The translations under genes and the position numbers were made by a program. Positions 27,382-35,261 of a stretch of 64,000 nt of DNA are shown here, one piece after another. Every line of letters starts with the position of its first letter. The first letter of the stretch is position 1. This DNA comes from Ignavibacteria bacterium (GTDB lineage: Bacteria; Bacteroidota; Ignavibacteria; Ignavibacteriales; Ignavibacteriaceae). Below the pieces are notes generated by a model. That model searched no databases. It saw only the letters and a program-made list of their open reading frames with translations, and was not told the DNA's origin. The DNA lies in contig JAUYAB010000063.1 in the NCBI GenBank assembly GCA_030693705.1, positions 1 through 64,000 on the forward strand, in the 5' to 3' direction.

Positions 27382-28638
27382 ATGCCGATAAAAAAAATAT
27401 TCTTTTTGCTGATCTTTTCAGTCTCCCTTCTTGCACAGAACAAGATGCTCATTCAAATGGATCTTACCCAAACCGATCATCTTAAAGCATACGGAATCAC
27501 TTTCCATGCGTTGGAACAAGGACTAAAAGCCGATTGGCTTCTCAACTATCGCGGTGGTTCCTTTCTTTTAGATTATTCGAGACAAATAGAAAACGAATGC
27601 CGCATCGAAGGTGTCTCGTTTACTTCGCTTACAACTTCAGACGCAACTTCAATTTATGCCTTGGTACAAAGCGATGACCAAAACATGGATGTCGTTCGAT
27701 TGGAAAAAGCTCCAAAAGTTGGCGTTTATGTTCCACCGGGTTTTCAGCCCTGGGATGATGCTGTAACGCTTGTCCTTGAGTATGCAAAAATTCCATACGA
27801 TAAACTTTGGAATGATGAGATGCTCAACGGTTCTTTACAAAAATATGATTGGCTGCATCTCCATCATGAAGATTTTACGGGACAGTATGGAAAGTTTTAC
27901 GGCAGTTACAGTAATGCCCAATGGTACATCGACCAGCAATTACGCTACGAAGCAAATGCAAAAAAATTAGGCTATAAAAAAGTATCGGATATGATGAAAG
28001 CCGTTGACATTTCAATCAAAAACTTTATTGCTGATGGAGGGTTTTTATTCGCCATGTGCTCGGCTACAGATTCTTATGACATTGCTCTCGCCGCAGAGAA
28101 CGTTGACATTTGCGACAAAATGTATGACGGCGACGCACCGGATCAAAACGCCCAAACTAAATTGGATTTTAAGAACACTCTCGCATTCGAAGATTTCAAA
28201 TTGGAGATGAATCCGTTCGTTTATGAATACAGCAATATCGACATTCAGCCGACGGAGATTTTAGATTTTCAGAACGACTATTTTACGCTGTTTGATTTTT
28301 CAGCCAAGTACGATCCTGTACCAACCATGCTTACTCAAGACCATGCAAATGTTATTCGTGGATTTATGGGACAAACAACAATGTTTAGAAAGGAATTGAT
28401 AAAAAAGTCAGTACTCATTTTAGGCGAGCGAGCAGGAACAGATCAAGTGAAATATATTCACGGCAATTTTGGAAGAGGGACATTTACCTTTTACGGCGGG
28501 CACGATCCGGAAGATTATCAACACGCAGTCGGCGATCCTCCAACTGAATTAACGCTGCACAAAAATTCCCCCGGTTACCGGTTGATTTTGAATAATGTTC
28601 TTTTCCCGGCTGCGAAGAAGAAGAAGCAGAAGACGTAA
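27382..28638 (+). CDS. Exported protein of the Bacteroidota group labelled asparagine synthetase B
   Basis: 418 aa from the ATG at 27382. A longer frame from 27331 would begin inside the clpX terminator. Signal peptide MPIKKIFFLLIFSVSLLAQ. The mature start MLIQMDLTQTDHLKAYGITF and the segment DWLLNYRGGSFLLDY are characteristic of proteins often annotated as asparagine synthetase B in Bacteroidota. There is no N-terminal Cys2 glutaminase and no SGGxDS pyrophosphatase loop, so asparagine synthesis is not supported. H- and D-rich stretches (HLHHEDFTGQYGKFYGSY) suggest a hydrolase or amidotransferase-like fold. Function is unknown. Confidence 0.72.
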   Translation: MPIKKIFFLLIFSVSLLAQNKMLIQMDLTQTDHLKAYGITFHALEQGLKADWLLNYRGGSFLLDYSRQIENECRIEGVSFTSLTTSDATSIYALVQSDDQNMDVVRLEKAPKVGVYVPPGFQPWDDAVTLVLEYAKIPYDKLWNDEMLNGSLQKYDWLHLHHEDFTGQYGKFYGSYSNAQWYIDQQLRYEANAKKLGYKKVSDMMKAVDISIKNFIADGGFLFAMCSATDSYDIALAAENVDICDKMYDGDAPDQNAQTKLDFKNTLAFEDFKLEMNPFVYEYSNIDIQPTEILDFQNDYFTLFDFSAKYDPVPTMLTQDHANVIRGFMGQTTMFRKELIKKSVLILGERAGTDQVKYIHGNFGRGTFTFYGGHDPEDYQHAVGDPPTELTLHKNSPGYRLILNNVLFPAAKKKKQKT

Positions 28639-28648
28639 AGCGGGAAAT

Positions 28649-28676
28649 GGTCATTGGTCAGAAGTCAAAGGTCATT
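28649..28676 (+). repeat. Short degenerate 7-bp tandem repeat (GGTCATT)
   Basis: Four units in register: ggtcatt, ggtcaga, agtcaaa, ggtcatt. They lie 10 nt after the stop of the preceding gene. The unit is close to the gtcatta/gtcattg heptamers at 51593-51620. Confidence 0.6.
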
Positions 28677-28694
28677 AATTTTGTCACAACATGT

Positions 28695-28726
28695 AACGCA
28701 GTCCCGAAAACTTTCGGGACTGCGTT
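28695..28726 (+). terminator. Long hairpin, probable terminator
   Basis: Fifteen-bp arms (28695-28709 and 28712-28726) pair perfectly. A T-rich stretch follows after about 10 nt rather than directly, so it is a less typical terminator. It closes the 27382-28638 gene. Confidence 0.6.
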
Positions 28727-28789
28727 CCGATAAACTTTTTCAAAGTGTAGAAACATACTCGGCTTACTAATTGTCTTTTAATCTCTTTA

Positions 28790-28817
28790 AAACGAAAAAG
28801 GCGTCCAAAGACGCCTT
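28790..28817 (-). terminator. Intrinsic terminator of the RRM protein gene
   Basis: The stem AAGGCGTC/GACGCCTT with a CAAA loop is followed on the minus strand by TTTTTCGTTTT. It lies 23 nt past the stop codon at 28840. Confidence 0.85.
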
Positions 28818-28839
28818 AAATCAGCAAACCCGAACTTGT

Positions 28840-29091
28840 TTAGCCTTTCGGTTTAGCTTCGTTAACAATGATATTTCTACCATTGACTTCAGAACCGTTA
28901 AGAGCTTGCATCGCGTTTTGAGCTTCGGAATCTGTAGACATTTCTACGAAACCAAAACCTTTTGAACGACCGCTTTCACGATCTTTTACAACTTTTGCTG
29001 ATACGACGCTGCCATGTGCGGAGAATGTTGACTTTAAAGCATCGTCATCGACTGACCAGGGAAGACTCCCAACGAACAATTTAGTACTCAC
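28840..29091 (-). CDS. RNA-binding protein with one RRM domain
   Basis: 83 aa, essentially a single RNA-recognition motif. RNP2 is LFVGSL (residues 5-10) and RNP1 is KGFGFVEM (near 44-51). The short tail ends in KPKG. Such proteins in cyanobacteria and Bacteroidota are often cold-induced RNA chaperones, so a cold-shock role here is inference. It is monocistronic, with its own terminator. Confidence 0.93.
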   Translation of the reverse strand: MSTKLFVGSLPWSVDDDALKSTFSAHGSVVSAKVVKDRESGRSKGFGFVEMSTDSEAQNAMQALNGSEVNGRNIIVNEAKPKG

Positions 29092-29187
29092 TAATGAACC
29101 TTTGAAATAATGAAATATGAATTAATTACAGCCCTAAAGTAACCCTTTTTTTAATAAAAGCAAAGGAATATTTACTTTTCGCTTTTT

Positions 29188-30537
29188 TTATGCAAGTAGT
29201 AAGGTTAAAGCTTCTGAAAGGTTTTCTACACCAATAACCTTAATTGAAGATTTTAGCTTCAGTAATTTTTTATTTGCGGCCGGAATAAAGATTCTGCTAA
29301 AGCCAAGTTTTTCCGATTCAACAATTCTTTTTTCAATTTGACTGATGCTTCTTAACTCACCGCCCAATCCAACTTCACCGACAACTACAGAATTTGGATC
29401 GGCAATTTTATCAGTTAAGTTTGAAGCTATCGCACAGCAAACAGCAAGATCGATTGCGGGTTCATCTATTTTTACACCGCCTGCTAAATTAAGAAAAACA
29501 TTGTGGGCGGAAACTCGGATGTTCGCTCTTTTTTCCAGTACGGCAAGTAAGATCGATAATCTGCGATAATCAAATCCGGTGGTAACTCGTTGCGGATTTC
29601 CAAAATGTGAAGGAGTAACTAACGCTTGCACTTCTATCAATAACGGACGAGTTCCTTCAATGCTTGCTGTAACTACATTTCCGCTGATGAGTGTTGCCCG
29701 ATCACCAAGAAAAACTTTGCTCGGATTTGTAACTTCCGCCAAACCGGTATCGTGCATTTCAAAAATGCCGATCTCATTTGTGCTGCCGAATCGATTTTTT
29801 ATGGCGCGAAGAATGCGGTAGGAATTTTTAACATCTCCTTCAAACTGAATGACCGTATCAACAATGTGTTCTAAAATTTTGGGTCCGGCGATCGTTCCGT
29901 CTTTTGTTACGTGCCCTACAATTATGACAGAAAAGTTATCATGTTTTGCACTTTCCAAAAGAGTTGCTGTGCATTCGCGAATTTGCGTAACCGTTCCCGC
30001 CGAGTTTTCATAATTTGCGTTCACCATCGTTTGGATAGAATCGATGATAACAACTTTTGGATTTGCTGTTTTGATTACATGCTGAATTGTATGAAGATCA
30101 GTCTCTGCAAGAATGAGAAGCGATTCTGAATTTATTTTTAACCGGGATGCGCGAAGTTTAATCTGCTGTGCCGATTCTTCACCTGAAACATAAAGCACTG
30201 TTTTGTTGATCTTCGCCGCGGCTTGCAAAACAAGAGTAGATTTTCCAATTCCAGGATCGCCCGCAATTAAAACCACTGAACCGGAAATAAGTCCGCCGCC
30301 CAAAACTCTGTCAAATTCTTCGATCTTTGTTATTATTCTTTCTTCTTCGAATGCAGAAATTTCATTTATTGTTTTTGGAGCTGAGCTTTTGACCGGAGCA
30401 CTAACTTTGTGTTTTGCCGTTTCAACTATCTCTTCCTGAAAGGTATTCCAACTTTCACATTCGGGACATTTGCCGAGCCAGCGAAGTGATTCGCATCCGC
30501 AATTAGTGCAGACAAATTTAACTTTAGTTTTTGCCAT
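29188..30537 (-). CDS. radA: DNA repair protein RadA
   Basis: 449 aa, full length. Promotes branch migration and recombination with RecA. Features in order: zinc finger C10, C13, C24, C27; Walker A GDPGIGKST near 95-103; the RadA-specific KNRFG motif (in RAIKNRFGSTNEIGIFEM); and a C-terminal Lon-protease-like domain (VFLNLAGGVKIDEPAIDLAV). Its start overlaps the end of the Sir2 gene by 14 nt, so the two are co-translated. It is last in a six-gene minus-strand cluster. Confidence 0.97.
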   Translation of the reverse strand: MAKTKVKFVCTNCGCESLRWLGKCPECESWNTFQEEIVETAKHKVSAPVKSSAPKTINEISAFEEERIITKIEEFDRVLGGGLISGSVVLIAGDPGIGKSTLVLQAAAKINKTVLYVSGEESAQQIKLRASRLKINSESLLILAETDLHTIQHVIKTANPKVVIIDSIQTMVNANYENSAGTVTQIRECTATLLESAKHDNFSVIIVGHVTKDGTIAGPKILEHIVDTVIQFEGDVKNSYRILRAIKNRFGSTNEIGIFEMHDTGLAEVTNPSKVFLGDRATLISGNVVTASIEGTRPLLIEVQALVTPSHFGNPQRVTTGFDYRRLSILLAVLEKRANIRVSAHNVFLNLAGGVKIDEPAIDLAVCCAIASNLTDKIADPNSVVVGEVGLGGELRSISQIEKRIVESEKLGFSRIFIPAANKKLLKLKSSIKVIGVENLSEALTLLLA

Positions 30538-31279
30538 AAGATTTTTCTTCTTTTACAAGTTGTAAAATTTGAGGAAGAATTTCCCCCGCTTTTCCAATTA
30601 ATGAAATATCCGCAATGCCGGACAATTCCGTTCGTTCAATATTTATTTCAACTAAAATTTTTCCGTTTCTTTTTGCGATGTACGCAATGTTTGCAGCAGG
30701 ATACACAACCGCGGAGGTTCCGATTACAAACATAACGTCACAAGTCTCTGCTGCAAGTTCACTTAAAGAATAAGCATCTTCCGGTAGATATTCACCAAAC
30801 CAAACAATGTCCGGTCGGATTAATCCCCCGCACTCGCACTTAGGTACTTTCTCCCCAACAACTAAATTTTCAAAATCATGTCGCTTTCCACAACTGATGC
30901 AGTAATTCTTCTCAATGTTTCCGTGCAGCTCATAAACAATTTTACTTCCGGCGCGGTTGTGAAAATTATCTACATTTTGTGTAACGACTGTAACTTCATC
31001 AAAATAATTTTGAAGTTCGGAGATGACTAAATGAGCGGGATTTGGTGAGGCTTCGTGTACAATTTTTTTTCGGTATTGGTACCAATCCCATACCAGTTCG
31101 GGATTGCAAAGGAATGCATTGAAGTTAGCGAGCTCTTCCGGTTTCATCTTATTCCAGATGCCGTCTTTACCGCGGAAAGTCGGAATTCCGCTTTCGGCGG
31201 AAATTCCGGCTCCCGTAAAAAACACAATTTTCTTTGCCGAGGAAAGAACCTTCTTCAGTTTTTCATATTGTTGAAGCAA
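30524..31279 (-). CDS. cobB: Sir2-family NAD-dependent protein deacylase
   Basis: 251 aa. Removes acyl groups from lysine using NAD. The NAD site GAGISAESGIPTFR is at residues 23-36, followed by TQNVDNFH and the catalytic His in YELHGNIE. The zinc site is C-x2-C (CISCG) and C-x-C (KCECG). The adenine-binding GTSAVVYPAAN follows. The A/Y-R desuccinylase pair is partly present in WYQYRKK, so substrate preference could include succinyl or malonyl groups (inference). It overlaps radA by 14 nt. Confidence 0.94.
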   Translation of the reverse strand: MLQQYEKLKKVLSSAKKIVFFTGAGISAESGIPTFRGKDGIWNKMKPEELANFNAFLCNPELVWDWYQYRKKIVHEASPNPAHLVISELQNYFDEVTVVTQNVDNFHNRAGSKIVYELHGNIEKNYCISCGKRHDFENLVVGEKVPKCECGGLIRPDIVWFGEYLPEDAYSLSELAAETCDVMFVIGTSAVVYPAANIAYIAKRNGKILVEINIERTELSGIADISLIGKAGEILPQILQLVKEEKSYGKN

Positions 31280-31293
31280 TGGAAAAACTTTCG

Positions 31294-32082
31294 TTATTTA
31301 TTTTTAATCGTTTCCAGTAATTTTTTTGATTCAGCTAAATAGAGATCGTCATCCTCGTCAACTTCTTTGATGTAAGGAATTTTATAAAGCTCTTCTTTAG
31401 CTTTTTGATATTCATCTTCTTCAATTAACGCTTTGGCGTAGTCGAGATGATACATCCTAAAGTTGGGACGCATCTCAATCGCTTTTTTATATTCTGCGAA
31501 AGATACATCCATGTCTCCCCACCCAAGCCCAAGCGGAAGGCGAACCAAATATGGTTTTTCACAAACCTTTGCGTGCGATCTGCCCAAAACGTAGTGTGAA
31601 GAAGCCTGAATTTCATTTCCGCCGTTGCCAAGTTTAATAGCTTTCTCACAATCTTTTTTAACATCATTTACAAGTCCGATAACTTTAAAAACACCTTTGA
31701 ACAAGGCAATTCTTCCTTTAGCGATCGCACGGCGTAAATAACCGATTGAAGCATTCGGATCTGCTTTCACAGCCTTTTCAGCATAATCCGAAGCGAGTTG
31801 ATACTTTGCAAGTTGAGCATCTTTTTGTTCATCGGAACTGCCGGGCATATGTTCAGCAATATCAACGTAAGAGCGGCTGATTCTCCAAAGCACTTCGGAA
31901 TTATTCGCATCTAATTTTTCCGCTTTAAGAAAAGTATCAAGCGCTTTTTGATTATTAAAATCTTTCATTGAATAATCGTCGCCTTCTTTTATCAACTCGT
32001 CAACGGTTTGAGAAAATGCAAGTGAGGAAAAGAAAAAAAAGAAAAGGAGCAAAATTGACAACTGTTTCTGTTTCATAGACAC
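31294..32082 (-). CDS. Secreted TPR protein (RMD1-like)
   Basis: 262 aa. Signal peptide at 1-23, then TPR-type helices (DDYSMKDFNNQKALDTFLKAEKLD; VKADPNASIGYLRRAIAKGRIALFKG; SSHYVLGRSHAKV). The distribution resembles regulator-of-microtubule-dynamics-like TPR proteins common in Bacteroidota, which are periplasmic or outer-membrane-associated helical scaffolds of unknown role. It lies 14 nt upstream of the Sir2 gene and 8 nt downstream of the YhaM-like gene. Confidence 0.78.
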   Translation of the reverse strand: MSMKQKQLSILLLFFFFFSSLAFSQTVDELIKEGDDYSMKDFNNQKALDTFLKAEKLDANNSEVLWRISRSYVDIAEHMPGSSDEQKDAQLAKYQLASDYAEKAVKADPNASIGYLRRAIAKGRIALFKGVFKVIGLVNDVKKDCEKAIKLGNGGNEIQASSHYVLGRSHAKVCEKPYLVRLPLGLGWGDMDVSFAEYKKAIEMRPNFRMYHLDYAKALIEEDEYQKAKEELYKIPYIKEVDEDDDLYLAESKKLLETIKNK

Positions 32083-32090
32083 CTCTTTAT

Positions 32091-33053
32091 TTATTGGTTA
32101 GTGATCTCTTTTTTGTATAACTGTGTTGAAATTAACGAAATATATTTTGTCCAGTCTGATTGTGCATTTACATCATTGATGATGGCGCTTTTGTATGCAT
32201 TCGTTTGAGCGCTTAGTTCATCCGCATGATAGAGAGCGATTGCTTCCAGCGTTCTCGGCACAACCGGAGAAGCATTTTCTAATTTCCCTTGATGACTTAA
32301 AATTAAATGAAGAAGTTGATTTTTCAACTCTTCGGGAAATTCGGAAATTTCATTAATTGCTTCGCTCACTCTGAGGGAAGCAAGTATAATGTGTCCGAGT
32401 AACTTTCCTTTATCGGAATAATCAAAAGCGGAATCGAAAACAAGCTCATCAATTTTACCATAATCATGAAGCATAGCGCTGGCAACAATTAAGTCGCGGT
32501 TAATTTCTTTATGAAACGTTGCCATCAACTTACAGATTTTTATAATTTCTAAAGTATGTTCCAAGAGTCCATGAATATAAGCGTGGTGCCATTGTTTACC
32601 GGCTGGAGCTTTTGAAAATCTTTCAAATTTATCATCGTCGAAAAGCAACGAAAGTAGTTTCTTCAAATTAGAATTTTCAATTTCAGCAATAAATGTTTTA
32701 AACTCATTCTTCATTTCCTCTAAATTTCTTTTTGATTTCGGAAGAAAGAATTCAGCGGAAATATTTTCTGAAGGTTTGGGAAGTCGAACATTTTCAATTT
32801 TAATTTGCGGAGCGTTTTGGTATTCTTCGATCACTCCTTCAACATGGATCACTGCACCAACGACTAATTCCGAAAGAATAGAATTAAAATTATCCCACAG
32901 ATTTGCCGGAAGAGAGGCGCTTTTATCGCCCAGTTCAAGGCTTACGAAAGCCTTGTTTGTCTTCGTTTGTTTAAGTTCGCTTCGTCTGATCAATAAAAAA
33001 TGATCGACTTGGTCCCCTTTTTTAAGAGAAGAAAGATCAGTTTGAGATTGCAT
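32091..33053 (-). CDS. YhaM-like OB-fold/HD-domain 3'-5' exonuclease
   Basis: 320 aa from the ATG at 33053; an upstream ATG at 33080 would extend it 27 nt into the NusG-like gene. The N-terminal OB-fold (KGDQVDHFLLIRRSELKQTKTNKAFVSLELGDKS) is followed by an HD domain near residues 155-280 (HHAYIHGLLEHTLEI; ASAMLHDYGKIDEL, metal-binding HD; LSHQGKLENASPVVPRTLEA). Members degrade RNA and DNA 3' to 5' with Mn. It overlaps the NusG-like gene by 17 nt. Confidence 0.88.
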   Translation of the reverse strand: MQSQTDLSSLKKGDQVDHFLLIRRSELKQTKTNKAFVSLELGDKSASLPANLWDNFNSILSELVVGAVIHVEGVIEEYQNAPQIKIENVRLPKPSENISAEFFLPKSKRNLEEMKNEFKTFIAEIENSNLKKLLSLLFDDDKFERFSKAPAGKQWHHAYIHGLLEHTLEIIKICKLMATFHKEINRDLIVASAMLHDYGKIDELVFDSAFDYSDKGKLLGHIILASLRVSEAINEISEFPEELKNQLLHLILSHQGKLENASPVVPRTLEAIALYHADELSAQTNAYKSAIINDVNAQSDWTKYISLISTQLYKKEITNQ

Positions 33054-33579
33054 CGACTTCCTGTTTTGATGAGAGGACATCCAATTTTACATTTTCATGT
33101 AATCTGGCAACTACTGTTCTGTTAAGCAGTTCAATTGAGACCGCCACGGTTTTCCCGCACGGTTCTTCAACTATAACTCCGGTAACACCGGCGAACGAAC
33201 CATCTTTAATTATCACTTTGGCTCCTTTAACAATTCCGTTAATAACAAAATAATCTTCTTCGTCCTTAATAAAATCGATAAAATTCTGCATCTGATCGTC
33301 GGGAATTTTAGCCGGTCTTCCGCAATCAAAAACACAACGAACAATCGACTCTTCTTCCAGCGCCATTAGTCGTTCTTTTTCGTTTGAGCGTATAAAAATA
33401 TAACTATTGATCAGCGGTTCCGTTACTTTTTTCTTCCGGTCGCTCCATTGCTTCAACCGGGTAATTTTCGGTAAATAAACTTCAATACCGATGGCTTTAA
33501 GCTGAAGTTCAGCTTTAAATTCATGTCTTGGTTTGGTATACAAAGCGAACCAGAATTTATTTCCAATTGAAGTTTCCAT
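33037..33579 (-). CDS. NusG paralogue (UpxY/RfaH-like antiterminator)
   Basis: 180 aa. The NGN domain at 1-110 begins WFALYTKPRHEFKAELQL and includes the hallmark VYLPKITRLKQWSDRKKKVTEPLINSYIFIR. The KOW-like C-terminus contains GAKVIIKDGSFAGVTGVIVEE. The SDRKK-V-EPL-P/N-Y-F block is typical of Bacteroidota UpxY regulators, which act at specific operons, rather than housekeeping NusG. UpxY genes normally open capsule loci. Here the gene is embedded between a histidine kinase and a nuclease gene, with no polysaccharide genes nearby, so its target is unclear. Confidence 0.86.
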   Translation of the reverse strand: METSIGNKFWFALYTKPRHEFKAELQLKAIGIEVYLPKITRLKQWSDRKKKVTEPLINSYIFIRSNEKERLMALEEESIVRCVFDCGRPAKIPDDQMQNFIDFIKDEEDYFVINGIVKGAKVIIKDGSFAGVTGVIVEEPCGKTVAVSIELLNRTVVARLHENVKLDVLSSKQEVDAISN

Positions 33580-33621
33580 ACAATATTATTTATTGAATAC
33601 TATTACTTTATTAAGTGAAAA

Positions 33622-35130
33622 TTAATTTAAGGTTGATTTCAAAGTATATAAAAGTTCTTCTTCCTGCAAAGGCAAGTGAAGAAAATGTTTTACTCCCTGC
33701 ATAATATACGCTTGCCGCTGTTCCATTTCGTTTAGGTGAAGCATAATAATCGTAGGAAATTGAATAGCATTACTCTCTTTTTTTGTTGATTCAATAAACT
33801 GCAATCCGGTCATCAACGGCATTTGATGATTGGCAAGAACAAGTGTAGGGATTTTTTCCGAAATAATATTTAGCGCTTCATATCCGTTTTCCGCATGGAT
33901 AATCTCGAACTCTTCAAAATTATTTTCAAGAATGGCATCGAGTTGTTTATTTGTTGCCGCCTCACTCCCGATAACTAATATTCTGTTTGAAGGAAGCGGT
34001 AAAGTAAAATGAAATTCCGTACCTTTTCCCTCTTCAGAATACAACCATATTTCCCCGCCGTGTTTTTCAATAATTTCTCTTACCAAAGCTAAGCCAAGCC
34101 CCGTGCCGGTTTCTCCCTTGGTACCAACGCTTGAGAAGGAAGATTCAATAGAAAAGATTTTCTGCTGTTCTTCACCTGATAACCCTACGCCTGAATCTTG
34201 AATGATAAACTCAACTTGCTTTTCGTTGAACTGTTCTGCGGAGACTTCTATTGAAGAATTTTCGAAAGAAAATTTTATAGCGTTTGTTAAAAGATTTAAG
34301 AGGACTTGTTTAAGTAACCGCTCATCAGCCTGCACGAAGAGATTATCGGCAGCAACAACTTTTATATCAATTCCTTTTCTCATTGCGTTGCCGGTAAGTG
34401 TGGAAACACAATTATAAATTAGTCCGGTAATTTTCAAACGCTGCGGTTCAATTTTAAGGGAACCGGTACGTAGTCTAGACCAATCAAGCAGATAATTAAT
34501 AAACTCAAGTTGATTTTGTGAGGCTTCTAAAATGTAATTGAGATATTCATTCTTGTCTTTCAACGGAAGATTAGGTTCGTTGATTAAAATTTCAGCGAAT
34601 CCGAGGATGCTGGTAAAAGGAGCACGAAGGTCGTGCGAAAGAATATTGATGAATTTATCTTTCCCTTCACAAGTTTCACGTAGAGTATTCTCTGATTTTT
34701 GTAAATCAATAATTTGATTGTAGAACTCCGTTACATCCGTAAACAAAGACAGTGAAGAAGTGATTGAACCTTTTTTATTTCTTTCAACCGATACACGCTC
34801 CTTTATCCACTTTTCCGTTTTTCCATGGGAAAGAATACGGTACTGAAACTCAGCCGTAGTGATTTTAGAGGAGATAAAATCGTTATTCTTTTTTATGATC
34901 TGAACGGCGTCATCTCTATGAATTAGCGAGAACAACTTTCCTTTTTGATCAATAACTTGTTGTTCGTTCCAACCGATTATTTTACCAACTTCGCCACTTA
35001 CAAAAATCTCATCCCGGTTTTTTTGTTTCTTAACCACGATGAAAAAACTTTTTCCGAGAAGCGCGGCTTTCTTATACCAATCGATTTCTATTTCGATTAA
35101 GGGATTTTCTTTATTGAGTATTTCTTCCAA
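33622..35130 (-). CDS. PAS-histidine kinase with degenerate receiver domain
   Basis: 502 aa from a TTG start (no in-frame ATG nearby). Domains: PAS at about 20-140 (IFVSGEVGKIIGW, FQYRILSHGKTEKWIKERV); HisKA with H166 in LSHDLRAPFTSILGFAEIL; HATPase with N-box LLNLLTNAIKFS, G1 DSGVGLSG and G2 GTGLGLALV; then a receiver-like domain from about 381. In the latter the phospho-acceptor Asp is Asn434 (LVLANHQMPLMTG), the acidic pair is replaced by G-S-E, and the KP lysine is Leu (FLHLPLQ). The receiver therefore cannot be phosphorylated and is likely a docking module. No cognate regulator is next to it. NusG-like follows 42 nt later. Confidence 0.9.
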   Translation of the reverse strand: MEEILNKENPLIEIEIDWYKKAALLGKSFFIVVKKQKNRDEIFVSGEVGKIIGWNEQQVIDQKGKLFSLIHRDDAVQIIKKNNDFISSKITTAEFQYRILSHGKTEKWIKERVSVERNKKGSITSSLSLFTDVTEFYNQIIDLQKSENTLRETCEGKDKFINILSHDLRAPFTSILGFAEILINEPNLPLKDKNEYLNYILEASQNQLEFINYLLDWSRLRTGSLKIEPQRLKITGLIYNCVSTLTGNAMRKGIDIKVVAADNLFVQADERLLKQVLLNLLTNAIKFSFENSSIEVSAEQFNEKQVEFIIQDSGVGLSGEEQQKIFSIESSFSSVGTKGETGTGLGLALVREIIEKHGGEIWLYSEEGKGTEFHFTLPLPSNRILVIGSEAATNKQLDAILENNFEEFEIIHAENGYEALNIISEKIPTLVLANHQMPLMTGLQFIESTKKESNAIQFPTIIMLHLNEMEQRQAYIMQGVKHFLHLPLQEEELLYTLKSTLN

Positions 35131-35261
35131 TTTGTTCTATCTTTAATTGAATAATCTTTTGTCAAATATACAAATCTTGCACGAATTAGCGAATACTCTT
35201 CTGAAAGGGGAAACTTTTTTGCATGTTAAAGTGTTGATTTAAGGAAGATTTTAAGGAACCC

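Noticed and set aside
27331-28638. Start of the asparagine-synthetase-B-like gene at 27331
   Set aside because: That codon lies inside the clpX terminator stem-loop; the ATG at 27382 opens a good signal peptide.
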